The position numbers and the translations under genes were made by a program. A stretch of DNA of 64,000 nucleotides from Enterobacteriaceae endosymbiont of Donacia bicoloricornis (GTDB lineage: Bacteria; Pseudomonadota; Gammaproteobacteria; Enterobacterales; Enterobacteriaceae): assembly GCF_012567955.1 (NCBI RefSeq), contig NZ_CP046186.1, forward strand, positions 76,799-140,798, written 5' to 3'. Shown in pieces: positions 28,140 through 37,859 of the stretch (positions within the stretch are counted from its first letter, which is position 1; every line of letters begins with the position of its first letter). The notes beneath the pieces are model-generated. The model worked only from the letters and a program-made list of their open reading frames with translations, did not search any database and was not told the DNA's origin.

Positions 28140-28454
28140 ATGAAAATTTTTAATAAAATTAAAAAACAAATTAATAATAATCCTATTATTTTATATATGA
28201 AAGGTAATCCAATATATCCCCAGTGTGGTTTTTCTGATAAAGCTGTAAAAATTATTTCATTTTATAAAATAAAATTTACTTATGTTGATGTTTTAAAATA
28301 TCCAGATATTAGAAAACATTTACCTAAATACGCTAATTGGCCAACATTTCCCCAATTATGGGTTAATAAGGAATTAATAGGAGGTTATGACATATTATAT
28401 ATGTTACATAATAATAATAAATTAAAAAATATTTTAAATTTTAAAAAAAAATAA
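28140..28454 (+). CDS. grxD: monothiol glutaredoxin (Grx4)
   Basis: Monothiol glutaredoxin that binds and transfers Fe-S clusters, usually with BolA-type partners. 104 residues (115 in E. coli). The active-site motif CGFS is preceded by MKGNPIYPQ (Cys at about residue 30). The glutathione-binding WPTFPQLWVNKELIGGYD segment is conserved. The C-terminus is shorter and Lys/Asn-rich. It is convergent with rnt, 14 bases apart. Confidence 0.95.
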   Translation: MKIFNKIKKQINNNPIILYMKGNPIYPQCGFSDKAVKIISFYKIKFTYVDVLKYPDIRKHLPKYANWPTFPQLWVNKELIGGYDILYMLHNNNKLKNILNFKKK

Positions 28455-28468
28455 TTATTCAATAAAAA

Positions 28469-29110
28469 TTAATATAAAGAAGAAGGAGGCCATCCACCCT
28501 TTTTTTTCCATTTATTAACTAATTTACAAAATAATTTAGCAGTACGATTAGTATCATATAAAGCTGAATGTGCTTGGTTGTTATCAAATGAGATACCAAT
28601 TGCATGACATGACTTAGCTAAAACTGTTTGGCCTAGAATTAATCCACACATTGATGTTGTATCAAATACAACAAAAGAATGAAATGGATTATCATTTTCT
28701 AATCTTGTACGTTTTACAGCTTCCATAATAAAACTATGATCAAAAATTGCATTATGAGCTACCATAACTGCTTTTTTACATTTATTTATCTTTATATCTT
28801 GAGAAATTTTTTTAAAAATTATTTTTAAAGCTTTTTTTTCAGTTATAGCCCCCCTTAAAGAAGTATTAATATTGATTCCATTAAAAGCTAATGCTTCTGG
28901 AGAAATATTTGATCCTTTAAAAGGTAAAATATGAAAATGTAATGTTTCATTTGTTTCTAACCAACCATTGTACATTTTTAATGTTATTAAACTTATTTCT
29001 AATATAGCATTAGATTTAGAATCTAATCCTGAAGTTTCAATATCAATTACAACAGGATAAAAACCTCTAAATCTAGAGGATAATAGATCTAATTTTGATA
29101 AGTTATTCAT
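28469..29110 (-). CDS. rnt: ribonuclease T
   Basis: DEDD-type 3'-5' exoribonuclease that trims tRNA and other stable RNA 3' ends. 213 residues (215 in E. coli). Catalytic motifs are [11 protein letters not shown] (Asp, Glu), [11 protein letters not shown] (Asp) and [13 protein letters not shown] (His, Asp). This activity is relevant because neither tRNA gene here encodes its CCA end. It is divergent from minC across 185 bases that hold two inverted repeats. Confidence 0.96.
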   Translation of the reverse strand: MNNLSKLDLLSSRFRGFYPVVIDIETSGLDSKSNAILEISLITLKMYNGWLETNETLHFHILPFKGSNISPEALAFNGININTSLRGAITEKKALKIIFKKISQDIKINKCKKAVMVAHNAIFDHSFIMEAVKRTRLENDNPFHSFVVFDTTSMCGLILGQTVLAKSCHAIGISFDNNQAHSALYDTNRTAKLFCKLVNKWKKKGGWPPSSLY

Positions 29111-29153
29111 TTTTATTCTTTAAATTTTTATTTAAAAATATTTTATATTAATA

Positions 29154-29202
29154 TTACTTACATAAGTAAATTATACTTTTATCAAAAAAATTACAAGTAT
29201 AA
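29154..29202. promoter_or_regulatory. two adjacent inverted repeats between rnt and minC
   Basis: The first repeat is TTACTTA-CA-TAAGTAA (29154-29169). The second has arms TTATACTT (29171-29178) and AAGTATAA (29195-29202). They lie between divergent genes, where operators or promoters would be expected. Arms of 7 and 8 bases can arise by chance in such A+T-rich DNA, so support is weak. Confidence 0.25.
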
Positions 29203-29295
29203 AATATTTTATATATGTTTATATTATAAAAAATATTAATGTAATTAATAAAATTATTTTAAATAAAAATAATTTTAGTAATTAAAGGTGATAAA

Positions 29296-30063
29296 ATGTT
29301 AACAAAAATAATTAAATTTAAACAAAATAATTTTTCATTTTATGTAATATATTTATATAATAATCAACCTGAACTTATATTTAATGCAATTAAAGAAAAA
29401 ATAAATCATTCTCCTATATTTTTTAAAAAAATATCAGTTATTATAAATATTAATTATATAAAAAATGAAATAGATTGGAAAAAAGTTTATAATGCTATTA
29501 TCTCTACAGGAATTAATATAATAGGAGTAATTGGTTGTAATAATAAAAATATAATTAAAAGTATAAATAATACTGGCATACCTATTTTATTTACAAATAA
29601 TAAAGATCAAAAAAAAAATCAAAATAATGATTTTAAAAAACAAAAAAAAAATGTTAATAATATAAAACAAAAATCTATTATTCAAATAATAAAAGAAAAA
29701 AATTCTTTATCATTAAATAAAAATATTATTTATAATAAAAGCAAAATTATTTATAATCCAATTAGATCTGGACAACAAATTTATGCTTATAATAGTGATT
29801 TAATTATTATAAATAATGTTAGTACAGGTGCTGAATTAATAGCAGATGGTAATATTCATATTTATGGTTTTATGAGAGGAAAAGCTTTATCAGGAGCTAA
29901 TGGAGATAAAAATTGTCAAATTTTTTGTACTCAATTATTTGCAGAATTATTATCTATAGCTGGGGAATATTTACTTCAAGAACAAATCCCTAATAAATTT
30001 TTGGGAAAATCATCAAGAATATATTTAAACAATAAAGTATTAACAATAAAATCATGTAGTTAA
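29296..30063 (+). CDS. minC: septum site-determining protein MinC
   Basis: Inhibitor of FtsZ polymerisation away from midcell. 255 residues (231 in E. coli); the excess lies in a Lys/Asn/Gln-rich linker (about residues 105-150) between the N-terminal FtsZ-inhibiting domain and the C-terminal beta-helix. The C-terminal domain is well conserved: RSGQQIYAYNSDLIII, VSTGAELIADGNIHIYG and RGKALSGANGD. An AAAGGTG ribosome site precedes the ATG. It is the first gene of the minCDE operon. Confidence 0.93.
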   Translation: MLTKIIKFKQNNFSFYVIYLYNNQPELIFNAIKEKINHSPIFFKKISVIININYIKNEIDWKKVYNAIISTGINIIGVIGCNNKNIIKSINNTGIPILFTNNKDQKKNQNNDFKKQKKNVNNIKQKSIIQIIKEKNSLSLNKNIIYNKSKIIYNPIRSGQQIYAYNSDLIIINNVSTGAELIADGNIHIYGFMRGKALSGANGDKNCQIFCTQLFAELLSIAGEYLLQEQIPNKFLGKSSRIYLNNKVLTIKSCS

Positions 30064-30097
30064 ATTTTATTTAAATTTACTATAAAAGGAAATTCTA

Positions 30098-30907
30098 ATG
30101 CGTATAATTGTTGTTACTTCAGGTAAAGGAGGGGTAGGAAAAACTACTTCTAGTGCTGCTATAGCTACAGGATTAGCCAAATATGGTAAAAAAACTGTTG
30201 TTATTGATTTTGATATCGGATTACGTAATCTTGATTTAATCATGGGTTGTGAAAGAAGAGTAGTATATGATTTTATTAATGTTTTACAAGGAGAAGCAAC
30301 ATTAAATCAAGCTTTAATAAAAGATAAACAAAACAAAAATTTATATATTCTACCTGCCTCACAAACAAAAAATAAAGATGCCTTAACTTATAAGGGTGTA
30401 GAAATAATTTTTAAAAATTTACATAGAATGAATTTTGATTTTATCATTTGTGATTCACCTGCAGGTATTGAAACTGGTGCTTTAACTGCATTATATTTTG
30501 CAGATGAAGCTATTATTACGACTAATCCTGAAATTTCTTCTATTAGAGATTCTGATAGAATATTAGGTATTATTGCTTCACAATCAAAAAGAGCCAAATA
30601 TGAAGAAGAACCTATTAAAGAATATTTATTATTAACACGTTATAATCCAAAAAGGGTAGACTGTGGAGATATGTTAAGTATTGATGATATTATTGAAATT
30701 TTAGGTATTCAGATAATAGGTGTTATACCAGAAGATTCTTTAGTTTTAAGAGCATCAAATCAGGGTAAAAGTATAATTTTACATAATAATTCTAATGCTT
30801 CCCTAGCATATAATGATACTGTTAGACGTTTATTAGGGGAAAAAATTCCTTTACGTTTTATAAAAAATGAAAAAAAAAGTTTTTTACAACGTTTATTTTG
30901 GAGATAA
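30098..30907 (+). CDS. minD: septum site-determining ATPase MinD
   Basis: Membrane-binding ATPase that carries MinC and oscillates with MinE. 269 residues (270 in E. coli). The deviant Walker A motif GKGGVGKTT is at residues 10-18, with the switch segments VVIDFDIGLRNLD and ICDSPAGIE. The C-terminal amphipathic membrane-targeting helix is retained (KSFLQRLFWR). An AAAGGA ribosome site precedes the ATG. minE starts one base after the stop. Confidence 0.97.
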   Translation: MRIIVVTSGKGGVGKTTSSAAIATGLAKYGKKTVVIDFDIGLRNLDLIMGCERRVVYDFINVLQGEATLNQALIKDKQNKNLYILPASQTKNKDALTYKGVEIIFKNLHRMNFDFIICDSPAGIETGALTALYFADEAIITTNPEISSIRDSDRILGIIASQSKRAKYEEEPIKEYLLLTRYNPKRVDCGDMLSIDDIIEILGIQIIGVIPEDSLVLRASNQGKSIILHNNSNASLAYNDTVRRLLGEKIPLRFIKNEKKSFLQRLFWR

Positions 30908-30908
30908 T

Positions 30909-31196
30909 ATGAATTTTATTAATTTTTTTTTATCAAAAAAAAAAAAAACTGCTAATATTGCTAAAAAAAGATTACAAATTATTATATCTGAAGAATCAAA
31001 AAAAGGATATGTATATCCTTATTATATAGTACAATTAAAACAAGAAATATTAAAAGTAATTTCTAAATATGTTGAAATTAATCCTAATATGATTAATATA
31101 GAACTAGATGATAAGAAAAAAAATATATCAAAATTAGAATTAAATATTACGTTACCAAAAACTAAAAATTCTTTTAAAAAGAAAAACAATAAATAA
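30909..31196 (+). CDS. minE: cell division topological specificity factor MinE
   Basis: Stimulates the MinD ATPase and confines MinC/D to the poles. The ATG at 30909, one base after minD, gives 95 residues starting MNFINFFLSKKKKTANIAK, which aligns with E. coli MinE (88). An upstream in-frame ATG at 30867 overlaps minD by 41 bases and is rejected. The KRLQIII contact helix and the dimerising C-terminus KLELNITLP are present. An A13 tract (30935-30947) encodes the Lys run near residue 10, in frame as sequenced. Confidence 0.94.
   Translation: MNFINFFLSKKKKTANIAKKRLQIIISEESKKGYVYPYYIVQLKQEILKVISKYVEINPNMINIELDDKKKNISKLELNITLPKTKNSFKKKNNK
30935..30947 (+). repeat. A13 homopolymer inside minE
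   Basis: Thirteen A residues encode the Lys stretch near the MinE N-terminus. Unlike the tract in fabD, this one leaves the frame open as sequenced, but a change of one base would abolish minE. Confidence 0.85.
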
Positions 31197-31206
31197 GAAT
31201 TAAAAT

Positions 31207-31887
31207 TTAAAATGTATTTTTAATATAATTAATAACATAATTTTTTTTAATTTTTTTTTTATTTAATAAAATATTATTAATAATATTAATAATTTCTTCT
31301 GAAAAAAGGATTTTATTTTTAATAAAAGATATTTTTAGGTTTTTATTTAAAGTTAATTTTATGTTATTTTTAATAAAATTATTAATATCTGAAATTAAAC
31401 CCCATTTCCCTTTTAATAAGGAAATTTTGTTTATAATATTATTATAATTTAATAAACATTCATTATTTTTACCAATCCATAATCCTTTTTTCGTTCTTCT
31501 ATATAAAGAAAAATATACAAATTCTTTATTACATTTAATAATAGTTATTATTCGCTTAATTTTTTTTATTTTCCAAGATTTTTCTGCTAAAATCATTAAA
31601 TGTGATAATCCTATTTTAGGAATATTTAAAGCATAGGAAATACTTTCTATTACCGCTATTCCTATTCTTACACTTGTAAAATTACCTGGACCTAAATTAT
31701 ATCCTAATAAATTTATTTCAGATAATAATATATTAGTTTCATTTAAAATACTATTTACTAGAAATAGTACATATTTCATATGTAGACAAGGGCAAAATTG
31801 AATTTTTTTATAAATAATTCCATTATTTTGTAAAATTACAAAACAATATTTTGTAGATGTATCAATAGTTAAAATATTTTTATACAT
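31207..31887 (-). CDS. tsaB: tRNA threonylcarbamoyladenosine biosynthesis protein TsaB
   Basis: Non-catalytic partner of TsaD in making t6A at position 37 of ANN-decoding tRNAs. 226 residues (231 in E. coli). The ASKHA-type start ILTIDTSTKYCFV and the GPGNFTSVRIGI motif (about residue 70) are diagnostic, as is the following SISYALNIP. The C-terminal half is degraded to Ile/Lys/Asn-rich sequence. Convergent with minE, 10 bases apart. The other t6A genes are not in this window. Confidence 0.9.
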   Translation of the reverse strand: MYKNILTIDTSTKYCFVILQNNGIIYKKIQFCPCLHMKYVLFLVNSILNETNILLSEINLLGYNLGPGNFTSVRIGIAVIESISYALNIPKIGLSHLMILAEKSWKIKKIKRIITIIKCNKEFVYFSLYRRTKKGLWIGKNNECLLNYNNIINKISLLKGKWGLISDINNFIKNNIKLTLNKNLKISFIKNKILFSEEIINIINNILLNKKKIKKNYVINYIKNTF

Positions 31888-31913
31888 ATATCTCTGATTT
31901 AAAAATAAATTTA

Positions 31914-31941
31914 TTGTTTAAAATCTAAATTATGTTATAAT
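31914..31941 (+). promoter_or_regulatory. candidate promoter upstream of hslV
   Basis: A perfect -10 hexamer TATAAT (31936-31941) lies 16 bases after TTGTTT (31914-31919), which matches only half of the -35 consensus. It is in the 256-base tsaB-hslV gap, about 200 bases before the hslV start. The rest of the gap is plain A+T-rich sequence; I see no sigma-32 consensus. Perfect -10 matches occur by chance at this composition. Confidence 0.3.
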
Positions 31942-32143
31942 TCTAATGTTTTAATGAACAATTCAAACTATTATATCAAATAATTATAATATATTATTTT
32001 ATAAAATAATATATTTAATATTTAAATTTAGAATAAATTTAATAAATAATAATTTTATTAAAATTTTATTTATAATAAAATTATTTTATATAATTATTAT
32101 AAAATATAAAATAATTCAATAATTGAAGTAAGGAATAAAACTC

Positions 32144-32671
32144 GTGACAACAATTGTTAGTGTAAGGAAAAATGAGGATGTAGTTATTGGTGGTGATGGA
32201 CAAGCAACTCTTGGTCACATTATAATGAAAGGAAATGTAAAAAAAATTCGTAAATTATATCACAATACAGTTATTGCGGGTTTTGCTGGTGGAACTGCAG
32301 ATGCTTTTACGCTTTTTGAATTATTTGAACAAAAATTAGAAGTATATCAAGGAAATTTAACTAAATCAGCAGTTGAATTAGCTAAAGATTGGAGAACAGA
32401 TCGTATTTTACGTAAATTAGAAGCTTTATTAGTAATTGCAGATAAAGTTACTTCTTTAATAATTACAGGAAGTGGAGATGTTATACAACCTGAAAATAAT
32501 ATAGTAACTATTGGTTCTGGTGGGCCATATGCACAAGCATCAGCTCGTGCTTTATTTGAAAACACTAATCTAAATGCATATGAAATAGTAAAAAAATCTT
32601 TAAAAATAGCAGGAGATATTTGTATATATACAAATCATAATTTTACTATTGAAAAATTATCATGTAAATAA
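32144..32671 (+). CDS. hslV: ATP-dependent protease peptidase subunit HslV
   Basis: Threonine-type peptidase of the HslVU (ClpQY) heat-shock protease. 175 residues (176 in E. coli). The start is GTG, as in E. coli, with TAAGGAA about 9 bases upstream. After Met removal the nucleophile is Thr2 (TTIVSVRKN). [17 protein letters not shown] and [11 protein letters not shown] are characteristic. hslU follows 20 bases downstream. Confidence 0.97.
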   Translation: MTTIVSVRKNEDVVIGGDGQATLGHIIMKGNVKKIRKLYHNTVIAGFAGGTADAFTLFELFEQKLEVYQGNLTKSAVELAKDWRTDRILRKLEALLVIADKVTSLIITGSGDVIQPENNIVTIGSGGPYAQASARALFENTNLNAYEIVKKSLKIAGDICIYTNHNFTIEKLSCK

Positions 32672-32691
32672 GCATAAGGAAAAAGCTAATT

Positions 32692-34011
32692 ATGTCTGAG
32701 ATGACCCCAAAAGAAATTGTTAAAGAATTAGATAAATTTATTATTGGACAAGAAAGTGCCAAAAAAGCTGTTGCTATAGCATTGAGAAATCGTTGGCGTC
32801 GTATGCAACTAGATGAGAATTTAAGACAAGAAGTTACACCTAAAAACATATTAATGATTGGACCTACAGGAGTAGGAAAAACAGAAATTGCACGTAGATT
32901 AGCTAAATTAGCTAATGCTCCATTTATAAAAGTAGAAGCTACTAAATTTACTGAAATCGGTTATGTAGGAAAAGAAGTAGATTCTATTATTCGTGATTTA
33001 ACTGATGTAGCTATAAAAATGATAAGAATACAAGCATTTAATAAAAATTGCTATAGAGCAAGAGAAATGGCAGAAGAAAGAATTTTAAATGTTTTAATTC
33101 CTAATAAAAATAATTGGAATCAAGATGACAATATTGAATCCATAAAACAAAAATTAAAAGTTAAACTTAAAAATGGATTATTAGATAATCAAGAAATTGA
33201 AATTAATGTAGCTAGTACTCCTATGGGTATTGAAATTATGGCTCCTCCAGGAATGGAAGAAATGACTAGTCAATTACAATCATTATTTCAAAATTTAGGT
33301 GGTAATAAACAAAAAAAACGTAAGTTAAAAGTGAAAGATGCCATTAAATTATTAATAGAAGAAGAAGCTGGGAAATTAATTAATAATGAAGATATTAAAC
33401 AAAAAGCTATTGAAGCAGTAGAACAAAATGGAATTGTATTTTTAGATGAAATTGATAAAATTTGTAGAAGAAGTAATAACATATCTTCGGATATTTCTAG
33501 AGAAGGAGTACAAAGAGATTTATTACCATTAGTAGAAGGATGTACAGTATCAACTAAACATGGAATGGTTAAAACAGATCATATTTTGTTTATTGCATCA
33601 GGATCATTTCAAATATCTAAACCTTCTGATTTAATTCCAGAATTACAAGGTAGATTACCTATTAGAGTAGAGTTAAAAGCATTAACTAGTAATGATTTTA
33701 GAAGAATTCTTATAGAACCAGATACATCTATAACAATACAATATAAAGCATTATTAGAAACTGAAAAAGTTAATATTATTTTTACTGAAGATGGTATAAA
33801 AAAAATTGCAGAATCTGCTTGGAAAGTAAATGAAACAACAGAAAATATAGGAGCTAGAAGGTTACATACTGTTTTAGAACATTTAATGTCTGATATTTCC
33901 TATAATGCTAATGAATATTATAATAAATCTATTATTATAGATAAAAATTACGTAAGTAAACATTTAGATACATTAATAATTAATGAAGATATTAGTAGAT
34001 ATATTTTATAA
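32692..34011 (+). CDS. hslU: HslU ATPase subunit of the HslVU protease
   Basis: AAA+ unfoldase that feeds substrates to HslV. 439 residues (443 in E. coli). Walker A is GPTGVGKTE (about residue 60) and Walker B is VFLDEIDKI (about residue 252). The pore-loop segment is GYVGKEV and sensor motifs are in the SGSFQ region. The C-terminus EDISRYIL, which inserts into HslV, is kept. The extra I domain (about residues 110-240) is present. Convergent with hisI, 48 bases apart, with only weak A+T hairpins between. Confidence 0.97.
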   Translation: MSEMTPKEIVKELDKFIIGQESAKKAVAIALRNRWRRMQLDENLRQEVTPKNILMIGPTGVGKTEIARRLAKLANAPFIKVEATKFTEIGYVGKEVDSIIRDLTDVAIKMIRIQAFNKNCYRAREMAEERILNVLIPNKNNWNQDDNIESIKQKLKVKLKNGLLDNQEIEINVASTPMGIEIMAPPGMEEMTSQLQSLFQNLGGNKQKKRKLKVKDAIKLLIEEEAGKLINNEDIKQKAIEAVEQNGIVFLDEIDKICRRSNNISSDISREGVQRDLLPLVEGCTVSTKHGMVKTDHILFIASGSFQISKPSDLIPELQGRLPIRVELKALTSNDFRRILIEPDTSITIQYKALLETEKVNIIFTEDGIKKIAESAWKVNETTENIGARRLHTVLEHLMSDISYNANEYYNKSIIIDKNYVSKHLDTLIINEDISRYIL

Positions 34012-34059
34012 AATATTATATTTTATAATAAAAAAATTATTTTTTAAAAAATATTAAAA

Positions 34060-34668
34060 TTAAGAATTTCTTTTTTTTAAAATTTTTATAATTTCATATA
34101 AGTTAATATTTTTTATTTTTAATAAAACTATTAAATGGTAAATTAAATCAGCTGTTTCTTGCATAGTTTCCTTTTTATTATTATCATTTGCAGCAATAAT
34201 AGTTTCTATTGCTTCTTCTCCTACTTTTTGTGTAATTCTTTTTAATCCGCTTTGATATAATTGATTAGTATATGAAGATTTTATAGAGTTTTTTTTTTTA
34301 TTTAAAATATTTTCCAACAAATATAGAAAGGTAAAATCTGATATAGTATTTTTAAAACAACTATATTCATTTAAATGACATGTTTTATTAACAGGTTCTA
34401 CTAAAATGAGTAATGTGTCTTTATCACAATCTGTAGTAATTTTTTTTATGTATAAAAAATTACCTGTTGTCTCTCCTTTTGTCCATATTTTATTTTTTGT
34501 TCTAGAAAAAAATGTAGCTTTTTTTGTTTTTAACGTTATTTTGAGAGATTTTTTATTCATATAAGCATGCATAAGTATTTGACCTGAAATTTTATGTTGT
34601 ATAATTACAGGAATTAATCCATTTATTTTAGTCCAATTCAAAGTACTGAAAATATTTTGTTTTAACAT
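34060..34668 (-). CDS. hisI: bifunctional phosphoribosyl-AMP cyclohydrolase / phosphoribosyl-ATP pyrophosphatase
   Basis: Performs steps 2 and 3 of histidine synthesis. 202 residues (203 in E. coli). The N-terminal cyclohydrolase domain shows [30 protein letters not shown] and the zinc-site CDKDTLL with a later Cys/His group. The C-terminal pyrophosphatase domain has [14 protein letters not shown] and [13 protein letters not shown]. It is the last gene of the his operon; its ATG overlaps the hisF stop by a few bases. Confidence 0.95.
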   Translation of the reverse strand: MLKQNIFSTLNWTKINGLIPVIIQHKISGQILMHAYMNKKSLKITLKTKKATFFSRTKNKIWTKGETTGNFLYIKKITTDCDKDTLLILVEPVNKTCHLNEYSCFKNTISDFTFLYLLENILNKKKNSIKSSYTNQLYQSGLKRITQKVGEEAIETIIAANDNNKKETMQETADLIYHLIVLLKIKNINLYEIIKILKKRNS

Positions 34669-35441
34669 ATTCTAACCTCAATATTTTTTTTATGTAAAAA
34701 TTTTTTTAAAGTATTAATATTAATAATATTTTTATGAAATACTGATGCTGCTAAAGCTCCATCAACATTTACTTTTTTATTAAAAACATCATAAAAATTA
34801 TTTAAAGAACCTGCTCCACCAGAAGCAATTAAAGGAATTTGACAAATTTTTCTTATTTTTTTTAACTGTATAATATCATATCCAGAACATAATCCATCTT
34901 GATTCATCATATTTAATACTATTTCTCCTGCTCCTAATTTTTGTACTTTTTTAACCCATTTAATTGTTTCCCAATTAGTTATTTTTATATTTTTTGTATT
35001 ACCAGTATATTTATATACATAATATTTTTTATCTTTTTTGTTATACCAGGAATCTATTCCAACAACAATACATTGTTTACCAAAATATTTAGATAGTCTT
35101 GTAATTAAAGACGGATCATTTAATGCAGGAGTATTTATAGATATTTTTTCAGCTCCTAAATGCAATATTTGCGCAGCATCATCTATCGATTTTATACCTC
35201 CTGCTACACAAATAGGTATATTAATTATTTTTGCGATTTTTGATATCCATTTTTTATTTATTAATCGATTATCAATTGATGCTGTAATATCATAAAATAC
35301 TAATTCATCAGCTCCATCCTTATTATATTTATTAGCTAAAGATAAAACATCTCCTATAATTTTATGATTTTTAAATTGTTTCCCTTTTACTACTACATCA
35401 TTACAAACATCTAAACAAGGAATTATTCTTTTTGCCAACAT
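34662..35441 (-). CDS. hisF: imidazole glycerol phosphate synthase cyclase subunit
   Basis: Closes the imidazole ring using ammonia from HisH. (beta-alpha)8 barrel of 259 residues (258 in E. coli). The start [19 protein letters not shown] contains the catalytic Asp11; the second catalytic Asp is in VVGIDSWYN (about residue 130). Phosphate-binding loops are VAGGIKS and IASGGAGS. Its 5' end overlaps the end of hisA by 19 bases, so the two are tightly coupled. Confidence 0.96.
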   Translation of the reverse strand: MLAKRIIPCLDVCNDVVVKGKQFKNHKIIGDVLSLANKYNKDGADELVFYDITASIDNRLINKKWISKIAKIINIPICVAGGIKSIDDAAQILHLGAEKISINTPALNDPSLITRLSKYFGKQCIVVGIDSWYNKKDKKYYVYKYTGNTKNIKITNWETIKWVKKVQKLGAGEIVLNMMNQDGLCSGYDIIQLKKIRKICQIPLIASGGAGSLNNFYDVFNKKVNVDGALAASVFHKNIININTLKKFLHKKNIEVRIC

Positions 35442-36163
35442 AAATTAGCCTCTTTAATAGTAAATTTTTTTTCTAAAAATGCTCTTCCTATAATTATATG
35501 TTTTACTCCACTTTTTTTTAAATTAATAATATCTTTTAATGATGAAACTCCACCTGATGCTTGAAAAAAAATTTGAGGATACTTTTGAACTATTTCAGTA
35601 TATAAATTTATATTTGGGCCTAAAAATGTACCATCTCTAGAGATATCTGTACATAAAACGTGTTTTAATCCTAAATCTAAAAATTTTTCAATAATATTTT
35701 CAAAAATTATGTTACTTTTATCTTGCCATCCATTAATAAAAATAATTTTTTCATTTTTTTTGTTAATTTTAACATCTAATGCTAAAATTAGAGAATTTGG
35801 ATTATATATTTGAAACAGTTTTTGTACATTTTTTAAATTATGAATAATAGAAGATCCTAATATAATTTGTACTTTAGGTATTAAATTAAAAATTAAATCT
35901 ATATCTTCTTTACACCTGATACCTCCTCCTAATTGAATAGGAAATGAATTATATTGAAAAATATTTTTTAATAAAACTATTTGTTTTTTATTAGGATCTT
36001 TTGCACCATCTAAATCTATAATATGAATTTTTTTTGCTCCTTGCTTTATATATTTTTTTATATAAAATAAAGGTTTATATAGATATTGACGTTTTAAATT
36101 AAACTTTCCCTGATGTAATCTAACAACTTTTCCTTTTATTAAATCAATTGCTGGAATAATCAT
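35423..36163 (-). CDS. hisA: ProFAR isomerase (HisA)
   Basis: Isomerises ProFAR to PRFAR, step 4 of histidine synthesis. (beta-alpha)8 barrel of 246 residues (245 in E. coli). The start [21 protein letters not shown] holds the catalytic Asp8; the second, Asp in [14 protein letters not shown], is near residue 170. Phosphate loops are LGGGIRC and ASGGVSS. Between hisH (9-base gap) and hisF (overlap). Confidence 0.96.
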   Translation of the reverse strand: MIIPAIDLIKGKVVRLHQGKFNLKRQYLYKPLFYIKKYIKQGAKKIHIIDLDGAKDPNKKQIVLLKNIFQYNSFPIQLGGGIRCKEDIDLIFNLIPKVQIILGSSIIHNLKNVQKLFQIYNPNSLILALDVKINKKNEKIIFINGWQDKSNIIFENIIEKFLDLGLKHVLCTDISRDGTFLGPNINLYTEIVQKYPQIFFQASGGVSSLKDIINLKKSGVKHIIIGRAFLEKKFTIKEANLCWQKE

Positions 36164-36172
36164 ATTTTAATC

Positions 36173-36763
36173 TTATATATTTAAAAAATTTTTAATTAAT
36201 TGAATACCATTAATTCCTGATCTTTCTGGATGAAATTGAACTCCAAAAAAATTTTCTTTTTGAATAACAGAACTAAATTCTTTTTCATAATTAGTAGTAG
36301 CTATTGTATAAGTATTAATATTAACATTATAACTATGTGAAAAATAAAAATAAGAATTTTGATTAATATTATGAAATAATGGTGATGATATTATACTATT
36401 TACTTTATTCCAGCCCATATGTGGAATAGGTTTATATTTATTATTCATTAAATTTACAGAATAATTTAAAATTCCTAATGTAGGAATACCTTCATTTTCT
36501 TCGCTATATTTCCCTAAAATTTGCATACCTAAACAGATTCCCAAAACATCTTTTTTACAATTTTTGATTAATTTTATTAAATTATCATTTTTTAATTTTT
36601 CTATTACAGAATTAGCAGAACCTACACCTGGTAAAAAAATTTTATCAGCATTTAAAATTAATTTTTTTTTATTTGTGATTTTTGCATTAAATCCTATTTT
36701 TTTTATAGTAGATTGTAAAGAGTAAAAATTACCACAGGATGTATCTAAAATAACGATTTTCAA
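36173..36763 (-). CDS. hisH: imidazole glycerol phosphate synthase glutaminase subunit, TTG start
   Basis: Class I glutamine amidotransferase that supplies ammonia to HisF. 196 residues, as in E. coli. The nucleophile Cys is in GICLGMQ (about residue 77) and the His/Glu pair in VQFHPERSG. Start is TTG at 36763-36761, overlapping the TGA stop of hisB (36762-36760), with an AAAAGGAG ribosome site about 7 bases before it. The N-terminus (M)KIVILDTSCGNFYSL aligns with E. coli from the first residue. Confidence 0.94.
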   Translation of the reverse strand: MKIVILDTSCGNFYSLQSTIKKIGFNAKITNKKKLILNADKIFLPGVGSANSVIEKLKNDNLIKLIKNCKKDVLGICLGMQILGKYSEENEGIPTLGILNYSVNLMNNKYKPIPHMGWNKVNSIISSPLFHNINQNSYFYFSHSYNVNINTYTIATTNYEKEFSSVIQKENFFGVQFHPERSGINGIQLIKNFLNI

Positions 36764-37833
36764 ATTAAAACTCCTTTTGAACTAGGAATTATAGTATTAT
36801 TATTTACTATTTTTATAGCTTGTTTTAGTGAACATCCAAATGCTTTAAATAAACTTTCAATTTTATGATGATCATTATCTCCTGTTACTTTTAAATATAT
36901 ATTACATGCCATGGAATATGACAAAGAATAAAAAAAATGTTTAATCATTTCTGTACTTAAATCCCCAATTTTTTGATATTTAAATTTTACATCATATTGT
37001 AAATATGGTCTTCCTGATAAATCAATTGAACATTGGGCTAATGAATCGTCCATTGGTAATAAAAAACCAAATCTATTGATTCCTTTTTTATTACCAATTG
37101 CTTTAAAAAAAGTTTGTCCTAATGATATTGCGATATCTTCTATTGTATGATGATCATCAACATATAAATCTCCTTTACTATAAATATTTAAAATAAATCC
37201 TCCATGAATTGCTATTTGTTCTAACATATGGTTTAAAAAGTTAATTCCAGTATTAATATTATTATTCCCTTTTTTATCTAAAAATAATTCGACATATATT
37301 TTTGTTTCTTTTGTGATTCTTTTTATTGTAGCATATCTTTTTATTGGTGTTAATTTAGTTAAAATATCTAACCAATTACATTTTTGTTTATTATATAAAA
37401 TACCATTAATTCCAATATTTTTTGCTAATGCAATATCAGTTAAACGATCTCCTATAACATAACTATTTATTTTATCTAAATAGTTATTTAAATATTGCTT
37501 TAATAATGTTGTTTTCGGTTTTCTACATATACAATTATCATAAGAATAATGAGGACAAATAAAAATATTTTCAAATTTAATACCTTGTGATTTAAAAATA
37601 CTTATCATAAAATTATGAGGAATATTAAAAGACTTATAAGAAAAATTTTTACTACCTAATCCATCTTGATTTGTAATCATTACAAATAAATAAGAAAATT
37701 TTTTTAATTCTGATAATGCAATAATAACATTTTTTTCAAAAAATAATTTATTAATATTATCAACTTGATAATTTATTTTAGGTTCAGATATTAAAGTACC
37801 ATCTCTATCTATAAAAAGTATTTTTTTTAACAT
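36760..37833 (-). CDS. hisB: bifunctional histidinol-phosphatase / imidazoleglycerol-phosphate dehydratase
   Basis: Catalyses steps 6 and 8 of histidine synthesis. 357 residues (355 in E. coli). The N-terminal HAD phosphatase has IDRDGTLI (about residue 9), the ITNQDGLG motif and the zinc loop with CPHYSYDNCICRKPK. The dehydratase part (from about residue 165) has the His-rich metal motifs NHMLEQIAIHGGF and DDHHTIEDIAISLGQ, and later GDNDHHKIESLFKAF. The fused two-domain form is typical of enterobacteria. Confidence 0.97.
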   Translation of the reverse strand: MLKKILFIDRDGTLISEPKINYQVDNINKLFFEKNVIIALSELKKFSYLFVMITNQDGLGSKNFSYKSFNIPHNFMISIFKSQGIKFENIFICPHYSYDNCICRKPKTTLLKQYLNNYLDKINSYVIGDRLTDIALAKNIGINGILYNKQKCNWLDILTKLTPIKRYATIKRITKETKIYVELFLDKKGNNNINTGINFLNHMLEQIAIHGGFILNIYSKGDLYVDDHHTIEDIAISLGQTFFKAIGNKKGINRFGFLLPMDDSLAQCSIDLSGRPYLQYDVKFKYQKIGDLSTEMIKHFFYSLSYSMACNIYLKVTGDNDHHKIESLFKAFGCSLKQAIKIVNNNTIIPSSKGVLI

Positions 37834-37859
37834 ATAATAAGGTCTTTTTTTATAAAATT

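Noticed and set aside
30867..30908. Upstream extension of minE into minD
   Set aside because: It overlaps the conserved MinD membrane helix; the ATG at 30909 matches the MinE family start.
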